The notes beneath the pieces are model-generated. The model saw only the letters and a program-made list of their open reading frames with translations. It was not told the DNA's origin and ran no database searches. DNA of 47,700 nt from Salinicola endophyticus (lineage in GTDB: Bacteria; Pseudomonadota; Gammaproteobacteria; Pseudomonadales; Halomonadaceae): NCBI RefSeq assembly GCF_003206575.1, contig NZ_PZJO01000004.1, positions 450,179-497,878 on the forward strand, written 5' to 3'. The position numbers were made by a program, and so were the translations under genes. Shown piece by piece: positions 38,648 to 46,098 of the stretch; the stretch's first letter is position 1, and each line of letters starts with the position of its first letter.

Positions 38648-39565
38648 ATGATCGGCTGCTTTGGCAAGATTCCCACGCAGGCCGACTTCGTGGGCGTGAA
38701 CGCCACCGGTGCAGTGATTCAGGAGCTCGACCAGTGGTTACAGAGTGCGCTGTTGCAGTTTCTCGATCACGACGACTGGAAGCATCGCTTCGATGCCTTG
38801 CCGGTGTGCTTCTTCAACTATCACGCGCGCAACGGCAGCGATGTGACTGGCGCCATGATCAGCTCGTCGGACGCCTCGGGGCGGCGTTATCCGTTCTTCG
38901 TCTTCCAGACGCTGAAGGCGGAAGGGCGCCCCGAGATACTGCCCTGCATCAACACCCTGGGCGAGATCTTCGCCGCACAGGCGCGGACGATTCTCACCGA
39001 CTCCGTACATGGCGCCTCGCCGATCGACCCGGTGGCGGCGATCGGCGAGCTGCGCCAGCTCAACGATCAGGACATCGCGCTCTATCAGCGCATCCATCAG
39101 CGTTTCCTGCTCGACTACAGCTTCGCCGACGTGGCCAAGGCGCTGGAGTGGGGATGGCCGGAGTTCGTCAGTGGCGGCTGCCTGCATCGCCTGCACTATG
39201 CGCTGACCCGCTGGCGGGCCGGCAGCACCCAGGCGGTGATGCTGCCACTGCCGGCGGAGCGCGGGCTCAAGCGCCCGGTCGCCGATCTCTGGCAGCAGTG
39301 GCTGGGTGCCGCCTGCCCCGGCGGCACGCCGGTGATGAGTCTGCTGGTCGACGATTTCATGCGCCCGCGGCTGTTGCTGATGCCGGTGTGGCAGAGCGCG
39401 GAACAGTTCTTCGAGGTGCTCTCGAACCCGGACGACAGACGTCTGTGCATCGACGTGCTGTCGCCCTTTGCGGACGACGAGCCGCATCCCGGTACCTTGC
39501 CGCTCCCGGATACCCGGTTGAGTCTGGCCGATTTCATGGCGCAATTTCCGTGCGACGCACGGTAG
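38648..39565 (+). CDS. tagF: T6SS accessory/regulatory protein TagF (ImpM)
   Basis: This 305-residue cytosolic protein belongs to the TagF family, which in P. aeruginosa represses T6SS assembly independently of phosphorylation, acting with Fha1. The start MIGCFGKIPTQADFVGVN is diagnostic, followed by the FVFQTLKAEGRP-like region. AGAGGG lies 8 bases before ATG 38648. No Fha, PpkA or PppA gene is present nearby, so its partner here is unclear. Confidence 0.93.
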   Translation: MIGCFGKIPTQADFVGVNATGAVIQELDQWLQSALLQFLDHDDWKHRFDALPVCFFNYHARNGSDVTGAMISSSDASGRRYPFFVFQTLKAEGRPEILPCINTLGEIFAAQARTILTDSVHGASPIDPVAAIGELRQLNDQDIALYQRIHQRFLLDYSFADVAKALEWGWPEFVSGGCLHRLHYALTRWRAGSTQAVMLPLPAERGLKRPVADLWQQWLGAACPGGTPVMSLLVDDFMRPRLLLMPVWQSAEQFFEVLSNPDDRRLCIDVLSPFADDEPHPGTLPLPDTRLSLADFMAQFPCDAR

Positions 39566-39592
39566 GCGCCCGAGCATGAGCAGATCGCACCG

Positions 39593-42085
39593 ATGAAACG
39601 TTTCAAAATCGCTTATCTGAAGTACGCCTTCTTCAAATACCAGCCCTACATTCTGGGGCTCTTGTTCTTCGCCGCCATCTTTCTGGTCTGGCGGCTGGGC
39701 GTGGCACTGGGCTTTTCGTCGCTGGCCAGCCTGCTCAGCGGGATCGTGCTGTTCCTGCTGGCGTCGGCGCTCTACGTGCTGCTGCTCTACCGTGGGGTGG
39801 GGCAGAAGCGCAATCTCGAGCACCTGCTGATGGAGGACGCCGATGCCGCGGTGCTCGAGGCGAGCCCCCAGGACCGCGAAGAGATCAGTCTGCTGCGCGA
39901 GCGTCTGCTCAAGACCATCGATCGCCTCAAGCAGAGCGGCAAGCGCAAGGGTCAGCGTGGCAACGACGCGCTCTATGCGCTGCCCTGGTACATGATCGTG
40001 GGGCAGCCGGCGGCGGGCAAAAGCACCATGGTCTACGAGTCCGGGCTCAACTTCCCCTTTGCCGAGCGCGAGAATGCCCGGGTCGCCGGCATGGGCGGCA
40101 CCCGCCACTGCGACTGGTTCTTCAGCTCCGACGCCATCCTGCTGGATACCGCCGGGCGCTACATGAACAGCGAGGAGGAGGTCGGCAAGTGGAAAGGCTT
40201 CCTCGCGCTGCTCAAGTCGCATCGCCGCCACTGCCCGCTCAACGGTCTGATCGTCGCGGTCAATATCAGTGACGTGGTGCAGGCCAGCGACACCCAGCGC
40301 AACAACCTGGCCCGGCGTCTGCGCGAGCGCATCCAGGAGGCGCGCGAGCAGTTGGAGGCGCGGCTGCCGATCTATCTGGTGTTCACCAAGTGTGACCTGA
40401 TCGAGGGTTTCACCACCTTCTTCGAGCGGCTCGACCCGCAGCACAGCAGCGACGTACTCGGCCACACCTTCCCGCATCAGCAGCCCAGCGACGTCAACTG
40501 GGGGCAGCAGTTCGACAGTGCGCTGCAGGCGCTGTGCCATCACTGGCTGCAGGTCGGTGATGACGAAATCGTCCAGCGCGACGTGGTCGATACCCGCCGC
40601 GACGTGGCGGCCTTCCGCTTTCCGCTGGAGCTGGCGGCGCTGCGTGACTCGCTGACCCGCTTCGTCGATGCCTTGACCAACGCCAACCCCTACCAGAGTG
40701 CACCGCTGCTGCGCGGCTTCTACTTCGTCAGCGCCCTGCAGGAGGGCGATGCCATCGAAGGCGAGCACGCCAGTCGCGTGGGTCGTCACTTCGCCCTGGC
40801 CAAGCCCGGGCAGCTCTCGGAAGAGCGCGTCAATCACGCCTTTTTCATCGGCAACCTGTTCCGTCAGGTGATCATCGCCGACCGCCATCTGGCCGGGCTC
40901 TACTCGAGTGACGTGCGTGGCAAGCGGCGCAAGCTGCGCTGGGGGCTCGCCGCGGCCGCGCTGGGGATCGTCGCCTGTACCCTGTGGATTACCTCGGCGG
41001 TGCGCAATCACGGCGAGATCGAAGCGATGTCGCACACCTTCGCCGAGGCTGCGGCCGAGGATGACCAGCAGCCGACTCAGTACGCCCGCTGGCACAGCTT
41101 GGACGCGCTGCGCGACTGGGGCAGCCACTACTATCAGCGCGAGCACGGCGACGGCGTGCCCTGGTCGATGGGCTGGGGGCTCTACCAGGGGGGTGCGATC
41201 GACCCGGCGATCCGCGAGCACTACTTCGATCGCCTGCGCACGGTGATGCTGGAGCCGGTGGAACAGAATCTGACCCGCTCGCTGTTTTCGCTCACCACCA
41301 TCGGTGTCTATAAACGCACCACCGACGAGCTGCACGCGGTGGATGGCCCCGACACGGTGGCACCCTATGCCCGCCCGCGGGACAACACCGCGGAGTCACT
41401 GGCCAAGTTCGGGCGCAATACGCTGGATACCTATCTGATGCTGTCGGACATGGAGCGTGACGACATCGACAGCGAGGCCCTACGCAATCGCCTGCCGGCG
41501 TTCTGGTATCCGGCGATCCAGCGCCGCACCGGGGCGAAGATCGACGAGGACCGTTCCGACTATCGCTACGCCGGGCGCCAGATCGACTTCTACAGTCAGC
41601 AGATCCACGAGCCGGACGTACCGCGGATCACCTCCAACGCCTTCCTGGTCTCGAGTAGCCGCAACTATATCGACAGCCTGCTGGAGCAGACCCTGACCAG
41701 TACCGAGACCATCGTGCTCGAGTCCGACACCCTGTTCGCCTTCGGCCGCGGCGACTACGCCGGCCTGCAGCAGGCGGGGCAGAAGGAGCTGGACGAGCTG
41801 GCCCAGCGCCTGCTCAACACCAATGATCTGGGGCAGATCCTGATCACCGGCCACGCCGACCCGATCGGCAACGAGACGGTGAACCAGCAGCTGTCGTTGC
41901 AGCGGGCGATGACCGTGCGCCAGTACCTGGTGGGCAAGGGCGTGCCGGCAGGCTTGATCGAGGCCAAGGGGGCGGGCAGCGAACGGCCGCTGGTGACCTG
42001 CGACCCCAATCAGCCGCGGGCACAACTGATCGAGTGTCTGGCGCCGAATCGCCGGGTGGAGATCGAAGTCAAGAAGCAGCAGTGA
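39593..42085 (+). CDS. Hybrid: TssM-type N-terminal region fused to an OmpA-like peptidoglycan-binding domain
   Basis: This 830-residue protein is a second TssM homologue in the same operon. Residues 1-470 repeat the TssM layout: helices at about 18-34 and 46-66, GQPAAGKS (137-144), DTAG (185-188), TKCD (265-268), and a third helix at about 450-469. The periplasmic part from 470 to about 700 is shorter than in TssM and lacks a recognisable TssJ-contacting end. Residues about 705-827 are an OmpA/MotB domain: TLFAFGRGDYAGLQ, ITGHADPIGN and LSLQRAMTVRQYL, with the family's peptidoglycan contacts D756 and R771, then NRRVEIEV. It could anchor the membrane complex to the cell wall, since TssL here has no such domain. 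The ribosome-binding site is weak (GAGCA). Confidence 0.9.
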   Translation: MKRFKIAYLKYAFFKYQPYILGLLFFAAIFLVWRLGVALGFSSLASLLSGIVLFLLASALYVLLLYRGVGQKRNLEHLLMEDADAAVLEASPQDREEISLLRERLLKTIDRLKQSGKRKGQRGNDALYALPWYMIVGQPAAGKSTMVYESGLNFPFAERENARVAGMGGTRHCDWFFSSDAILLDTAGRYMNSEEEVGKWKGFLALLKSHRRHCPLNGLIVAVNISDVVQASDTQRNNLARRLRERIQEAREQLEARLPIYLVFTKCDLIEGFTTFFERLDPQHSSDVLGHTFPHQQPSDVNWGQQFDSALQALCHHWLQVGDDEIVQRDVVDTRRDVAAFRFPLELAALRDSLTRFVDALTNANPYQSAPLLRGFYFVSALQEGDAIEGEHASRVGRHFALAKPGQLSEERVNHAFFIGNLFRQVIIADRHLAGLYSSDVRGKRRKLRWGLAAAALGIVACTLWITSAVRNHGEIEAMSHTFAEAAAEDDQQPTQYARWHSLDALRDWGSHYYQREHGDGVPWSMGWGLYQGGAIDPAIREHYFDRLRTVMLEPVEQNLTRSLFSLTTIGVYKRTTDELHAVDGPDTVAPYARPRDNTAESLAKFGRNTLDTYLMLSDMERDDIDSEALRNRLPAFWYPAIQRRTGAKIDEDRSDYRYAGRQIDFYSQQIHEPDVPRITSNAFLVSSSRNYIDSLLEQTLTSTETIVLESDTLFAFGRGDYAGLQQAGQKELDELAQRLLNTNDLGQILITGHADPIGNETVNQQLSLQRAMTVRQYLVGKGVPAGLIEAKGAGSERPLVTCDPNQPRAQLIECLAPNRRVEIEVKKQQ

Positions 42086-42516
42086 TGGGACGCACTGCTG
42101 TTTTTCGAGAATGTAACGAATTATGTAAAGTGTGTTTAAATGTAGAGATTGTCTTTAAAGTTTAAGATGGGTGGATATAATTGAGGTTCACCAGAATCGT
42201 GTGAGGTTTTGCAGCGTGTCGGAGGCATTTTGAAACCGGCTGCGATCATGTAAGAGATTTGCCATGCCTTTGTCGGCAATCTCTTACAAAAAGAGCGTAT
42301 GCATGTGTTCTGATATTGTCTAATTAAACTTCGTTATTTGTTGGCGTTGCTGCTTTACCTAGCAAGATCAATTGGTTGAGGTTTGTATGCTTTTCGGTCG
42401 TCGGAGGTTTCGATGGCCGTCAAGTGGGCCAGGGGTCGCCCGGTATGCGCGAGGTCGATTGCCATCGCGCATCAGGAGCGGCTATTCGCGAGTGAGTAAA
42501 TAGGAGAACAGAGCAC
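42086..42516. promoter_or_regulatory. Regulatory region upstream of hcp
   Basis: This 431-bp A+T-rich gap lies between the hybrid TssM gene and hcp. A candidate promoter has TTTAAA (42154-42159), a 16-bp spacer and perfect TATAAT (42176-42181), which would give a leader of about 330 bases. The leader contains the inverted repeat at 42249-42288. I found no -24/-12 sigma-54 site. No credible small gene is present. Confidence 0.45.
42249..42288. promoter_or_regulatory. TGTAAGAGA inverted repeat upstream of hcp
   Basis: TGTAAGAGATTTGCC (42249-42263) faces GGCAATCTCTTACA (42275-42288), complementary except for one extra T, with an 11-base loop. The outer half-sites equal those of the palindrome at 30898-30917. 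It may be an operator shared by T6SS units, or a leader hairpin; no U tract follows. Confidence 0.6.
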
Positions 42517-43047
42517 ATGGCATTCGATGCGTATCTCAAAATCGACGGCATCCCCGGTGAAAGCCTGGACGACAAGCATGTCGACTGGATCGAACTGAAG
42601 AGCTTCGACTTCGGCGCTAGCCAGGCTACCTCGGCGACCGCCAGTTCTGCCGGCGGTGCCTCGGCCGAGCGCGTCAATCTGAGCGAATTCCGCATTCAGA
42701 AGTTCGTCGACAAGGCGTCCGCCAAGTTGTTCGAGTCCTGCTGTAAAGGTCAGCATATCAAGGAAGTCGTGCTGCACGTGAACCGCGCCGGTGGTGACAA
42801 GGTGCGTTACATGGAGGTCAAGCTGGAAGAGGTGATCGTCTCCTCGACCGAGATGGAAGGCACCTCCGTGTCGACCGGCTTCGAGCAGAATGAGAGCGAA
42901 GATCGTCACGACCTGCCGTACGAGACCGTCAAGTTCAACTACGCGCGGATCAAGATCACCTACACCCAGCAGAAGCGTTCCGACGGCCAGGGTGGCGGCA
43001 ACGTCGCCGGCGGCTGGGACCGCACGCGCAACAAGGTCTACGCCTGA
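42517..43047 (+). CDS. hcp: T6SS tube protein Hcp (TssD)
   Basis: This 176-residue protein forms the hexameric rings of the inner tube and is secreted in quantity. The start MAFDAYLKIDGIPGES and the later LHVNRAGGDKVRYMEVKLEEVIVSS and YARIKITYTQQKR are diagnostic of the Hcp1 family. A strong AGGAGA lies before ATG 42517. It is separated from the membrane-complex genes by a 431-bp regulatory gap and from tssA by a 345-bp gap with four hairpins, consistent with independent high expression. Confidence 0.98.
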   Translation: MAFDAYLKIDGIPGESLDDKHVDWIELKSFDFGASQATSATASSAGGASAERVNLSEFRIQKFVDKASAKLFESCCKGQHIKEVVLHVNRAGGDKVRYMEVKLEEVIVSSTEMEGTSVSTGFEQNESEDRHDLPYETVKFNYARIKITYTQQKRSDGQGGGNVAGGWDRTRNKVYA

Positions 43048-43392
43048 TACCGGGCTCGCGCCCGAGTTGCGACGGCCACTCCGCGCGAGTGGCCGGGTGG
43101 CATGCTCCTCGCCCGTGGCGGCGGGCGAGGAGCGTGGCGCCGACGCCCGGCGGCTCCCCTGTGGGAGCCGTGCGGGCGTTTGCGTTGCTGGTACCGTGTG
43201 CCGGCGACCCGTTGCAACGGATGATGCGTCGACTGACCGAGAACGGCGGGGCGCGCTTCCCGTGCCGTTCCCGGTGAGTCATCGCGGTCCAGGTACTGCC
43301 AATACCGTCATGACGAGTACCGCCATTTTTTATTGCCGGGGCGAGCGTTGCGCCGATAGCCGCCGCGGCCCGAGCCGTTGACGAGGGACGAC
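43048..43392. other. hcp-tssA gap with four consecutive hairpins
   Basis: Four perfect stem-loops follow the hcp stop: CGGGC/GCCCG (43051-43064), GGCCACTC/GAGTGGCC (43074-43094), GCTCCTCGCCC/GGGCGAGGAGC (43104-43133) and CGGCTCCC/GGGAGCCG (43151-43170). None has a strong U tract. The remainder, to the tssA start, shows a short T run (CATTTTTTATT) near 43324-43334 but no gene. The cluster could stabilise hcp mRNA or reduce readthrough into tssA. Confidence 0.75.
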
Positions 43393-44511
43393 ATGGATCA
43401 ACTCGGCGAACTCTCTATCGAGGCGCTACTCGCCCCCATCGAGGGCGGTGGCCATGCCGGCGGCGAGGATCTGACCTTCTCGCTGCTGTTCGACCAGATC
43501 AAGGAGGCGCGCCGCGCCGACCCGACCTATCTCCCGCAAGGTGAGTGGCAGACCGAGCTCAAGCAGTCCGACTGGGGCCAGGTGATCAACCTCACCAGCG
43601 AGGCGCTGATCGCGCAGAGCAAGGATCTCCAGCTCGCCGGCTGGCTGTGCGAGGGGCTGGCGCATCGCGAGGGTTTCGACGGTATCGCCTTCGGCCTGAC
43701 CCTCGAAGCCCGGCTGCTCGACGAGTACTGGGAGACCCTCTACCCCGAACTCGACGAGGATGACCTCGAAGAGCGCTCGGCCCGGCTGAGCTGGCTGGGC
43801 GACACGCTGATCGGCGTGGTGCGCACGCTACCGTTGCTCGACGGTGACGGCTACGGGCTGGCCGACTACGACGAGTCGCGCCAGGTCGAGAACCAGGCGC
43901 GCAACGACCCCGATGCCATGGATCGCGCCCTCAGCGATGGCAAGATCAACGATGAGATCTTCCAGCGCTCGGTGGTGCTCACCAGTACCGACTTCCTGCA
44001 GCAGCGTCACGCCGTGATTGCCGCCACCCTGGTCGCGCTGGAGCAGTTGGACGAGATCGGCGATCAGCGCTTCGGACGTGATGCGCCGAGCTTCGCCGGA
44101 CTGCAGAAGGTGCTGGTGCAGTGCCGCGAACTGACCGAGAAACTGCTGCGCGAGCGCGGTGCCGACGTCTCTGCCAGCGCCGACGCCGAGGCCGCTGCCG
44201 AGGTGAAGGCGGAGGAGCCCGCGTCGACCCGGGTCGAGCCGAGTCTGTCTGCCCCTGCGGGCGTCGAGCCGACGGGCGCTTTGCGTACCAAACCCCAGAG
44301 CCGCGACGAAGCCTTCGAGATGCTCAACGGCGTGGCGCGCTACTTCAAGGAGCGCGAGCCCCACAGCCCGGTGCCCTATCTGATCGAGCGGGCGGTGAAG
44401 TGGGGCCGTATGCCGCTGGAGGAGTGGCTCAAGGATGTGATCAAGGATCACGGCGTGATCGACAACATCCGCGACACCCTGGGTACGCAGCCGAAGGATG
44501 ATGACTACTGA
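43393..44511 (+). CDS. tssA: T6SS baseplate/cap protein TssA
   Basis: This 372-residue protein contains an N-terminal ImpA domain (LLAPIEGGGHAGGEDL... and WLCEGLAHREGFDGIAFGLTLEARLLDEYWETLYPELDEDDLE). A flexible Ala/Glu/Pro linker spans about 255-300. The C-terminal helices (SRDEAFEMLNGVARYFKEREPHSPVPYLIERAVKWGRMPLEEWL) match the short TssA class that stays at the baseplate. ATG 43393 is chosen, with AGGG 5 bases upstream; an in-frame TTG at 43378 is rejected. Two bases separate it from the next gene. Confidence 0.94.
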   Translation: MDQLGELSIEALLAPIEGGGHAGGEDLTFSLLFDQIKEARRADPTYLPQGEWQTELKQSDWGQVINLTSEALIAQSKDLQLAGWLCEGLAHREGFDGIAFGLTLEARLLDEYWETLYPELDEDDLEERSARLSWLGDTLIGVVRTLPLLDGDGYGLADYDESRQVENQARNDPDAMDRALSDGKINDEIFQRSVVLTSTDFLQQRHAVIAATLVALEQLDEIGDQRFGRDAPSFAGLQKVLVQCRELTEKLLRERGADVSASADAEAAAEVKAEEPASTRVEPSLSAPAGVEPTGALRTKPQSRDEAFEMLNGVARYFKEREPHSPVPYLIERAVKWGRMPLEEWLKDVIKDHGVIDNIRDTLGTQPKDDDY

Positions 44512-44513
44512 CC

Positions 44514-45713
44514 ATGTCCCGCGCCTCGATATTCGATCTCCTGCATCAGCGTCAGGTCGTCAGTGAGCCGGTTGAAGCGCCGGTGGAGACCCGCTGCGAC
44601 TATCTTCCCGATCGGCTTCGGCTCATCGATGGTCTGGCGCTGACCGCCGCCGGATTCATCCGCAGCGGCGAGATACCCGAACCCGCCACCCCGGAACTTT
44701 CGTCGAGCCTCTACGGCGCCGATGGCTATCGCCTGCTGGTGCATCGGGTCGGCGACGCCATGAGCGTGAACGAGCCGCGCCTGGGCCGGCTCGACGCCAA
44801 GGCGTTGAGACTGCACCAACTGATCCAGACGGTGGTGATCGAGGCGCTGATGATGCTCGAGGCGCTGCCCGAAGAGAGTCACTTCGATGTGCTGCTCAGC
44901 GCGCCGTTGCGTGCCGGCGAAGCCGCGGAACTCGTGCAGTCGCGCCTGCGTGATGCCATCGCCGAGACCCAGTACGGCGCCTGTCTGGGCGAGGTGCGGT
45001 TGGCCCCGGAAGGCGCGGATCCGCACGCCACGCTCGACGTCGGCGAGCAGGGCGGCATGCCCTATGTGCTGTGGATCGGCGTGGACTCACTGATCAACGA
45101 CAGTGACGTGGGGTCGCTGCGCTATCGCGACCTGCTGGCGCGGGCCTCACGTGGCGGCGGCCTCTATCCCGGTGAGGCGGTGGCGGTGCTGCTGCTGCAG
45201 CGGTTGACGCCCGCGCAGGAGCCTACCGCGTTCGACAGCGGCTGGTACCTGGAGGCGGGCATCCGGCGGGAGCATGCGCCGCGGGCGACCCGGCGCGATC
45301 ACGACAAGCGCCAGGCGCTGATCGCACTGCTCGACGAGCTATGGCCGGCGGCGGAGCCATCGTCTGAGGCAGAGGAGCAGACGGGGGGCGATGAGACCGC
45401 GTCAGCGGCGCCCTCGCGGCTGGTGATCGATGCGCTGGGTCTGCCCGGACGGGCGGTAGAGCTGGGCGGTGCGGTGGTCGAGCGCTGGCCAGACCTGGAT
45501 ACGGTCGACGATGGTCTGGGCGTCGATGCGCTGTGCGGCTGGAGCGGTGAAGCCACCCGGGTGTTGCCGTTCGTGCTGGCGGCGGCGGCCTGTACTCCCG
45601 AGCAGCATGCGCTGGTGCTCACGCTGCACGCGGAGCAGAGCACCCAGGCCTGGGCGCTGAAAGGCTGCGCGGCCCTGGCCGCAGCCGCGCAGCCCGCGGA
45701 GGTTCAGTCGTGA
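44514..45713 (+). CDS. Ketosynthase/thiolase-like protein linked to the T6SS tip genes
   Basis: This 399-residue protein has a beta-ketoacyl-synthase-like layout. The segment VLWIGVDSLINDSDVGSLRYRDLLARASRGGGLYPGEAVAVLLLQR (185-230) resembles the middle of a ketosynthase, and DALCGWSGEATRVLPFVLAAAACTP (about 340-363) resembles the C-terminal half. No cysteine lies in a TACSS-type nucleophile loop, so condensing activity is doubtful. It begins 2 bp after tssA and overlaps the convergent PAAR gene by 10 bp at the 3' end. Its position suggests a T6SS cargo adaptor or chaperone; thiolase-like genes near VgrG in other bacteria make this plausible. The fold call is from sequence pattern only. Confidence 0.7.
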   Translation: MSRASIFDLLHQRQVVSEPVEAPVETRCDYLPDRLRLIDGLALTAAGFIRSGEIPEPATPELSSSLYGADGYRLLVHRVGDAMSVNEPRLGRLDAKALRLHQLIQTVVIEALMMLEALPEESHFDVLLSAPLRAGEAAELVQSRLRDAIAETQYGACLGEVRLAPEGADPHATLDVGEQGGMPYVLWIGVDSLINDSDVGSLRYRDLLARASRGGGLYPGEAVAVLLLQRLTPAQEPTAFDSGWYLEAGIRREHAPRATRRDHDKRQALIALLDELWPAAEPSSEAEEQTGGDETASAAPSRLVIDALGLPGRAVELGGAVVERWPDLDTVDDGLGVDALCGWSGEATRVLPFVLAAAACTPEQHALVLTLHAEQSTQAWALKGCAALAAAAQPAEVQS

Positions 45714-45973
45714 CCGCTGTCGCCGTTGTGGGAAGAGATCAGGGTCGCCCCACAGGCGGTCTTGTGGCCGTGCAGCGCGACCGGCTTGCCGTTGACCTTC
45801 ATGGTCGGATGACCCTCGACGATCACCGTGGTGCTGCCATGGCCATCCTTGGGGCAGGTGACCTTGTCGCCGACGCAGGCGACGGGCTTGCCATCGATCA
45901 GGTAGCTGCTCTGTGCGGTAATGACTTTGCCGCCATGGCTCGTGGCGTCACCGAGTACAACGATGCCTTTCAT
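45704..45973 (-). CDS. PAAR-domain T6SS spike-tip protein
   Basis: This 89-residue protein consists of a PAAR domain alone, which caps the VgrG trimer. Typical features are GDATSHGG (residues 9-15), repeated GKPVACVGDKVTCP and GKPVALHGHKTACGATL, and the likely zinc ligands H13, C40, H45 and C74 region. It has no C-terminal effector extension. It is the only minus-strand gene in the right part, convergent with and overlapping the thiolase-like gene, and divergent from vgrG. The 125-bp gap to vgrG may carry both promoters. Confidence 0.94.
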   Translation of the reverse strand: MKGIVVLGDATSHGGKVITAQSSYLIDGKPVACVGDKVTCPKDGHGSTTVIVEGHPTMKVNGKPVALHGHKTACGATLISSHNGDSGHD

Positions 45974-46098
45974 CGGTCCGGGCTTCCTGGCAAGGGTGAA
46001 AAGGAGCAGGCTCGTTTCGGCGAGCCGGCGAGCGTTAATTTAGCCACCGACCCGACGCGGGAACAAGCACCCGCCGGCAAGAGGCTGCGGAGGTAAGC

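Noticed and set aside
38467-38706. Minus-strand 79-codon frame with repeated Pro/Ser/Ala segments
   Set aside because: The repetition is just the minisatellite read in translation; no ribosome-binding site or homology.
38738-41335. Minus-strand reading frame of 865 codons across tagF and the hybrid TssM gene
   Set aside because: Antisense to well-supported genes, no recognisable motif, and a composition typical of a high-GC shadow frame.
42301-42360. Sigma-54 promoter upstream of hcp (TGGCGTTGCTGCTTT)
   Set aside because: The GG and GC elements are not at the required -24/-12 spacing, so the match fails.
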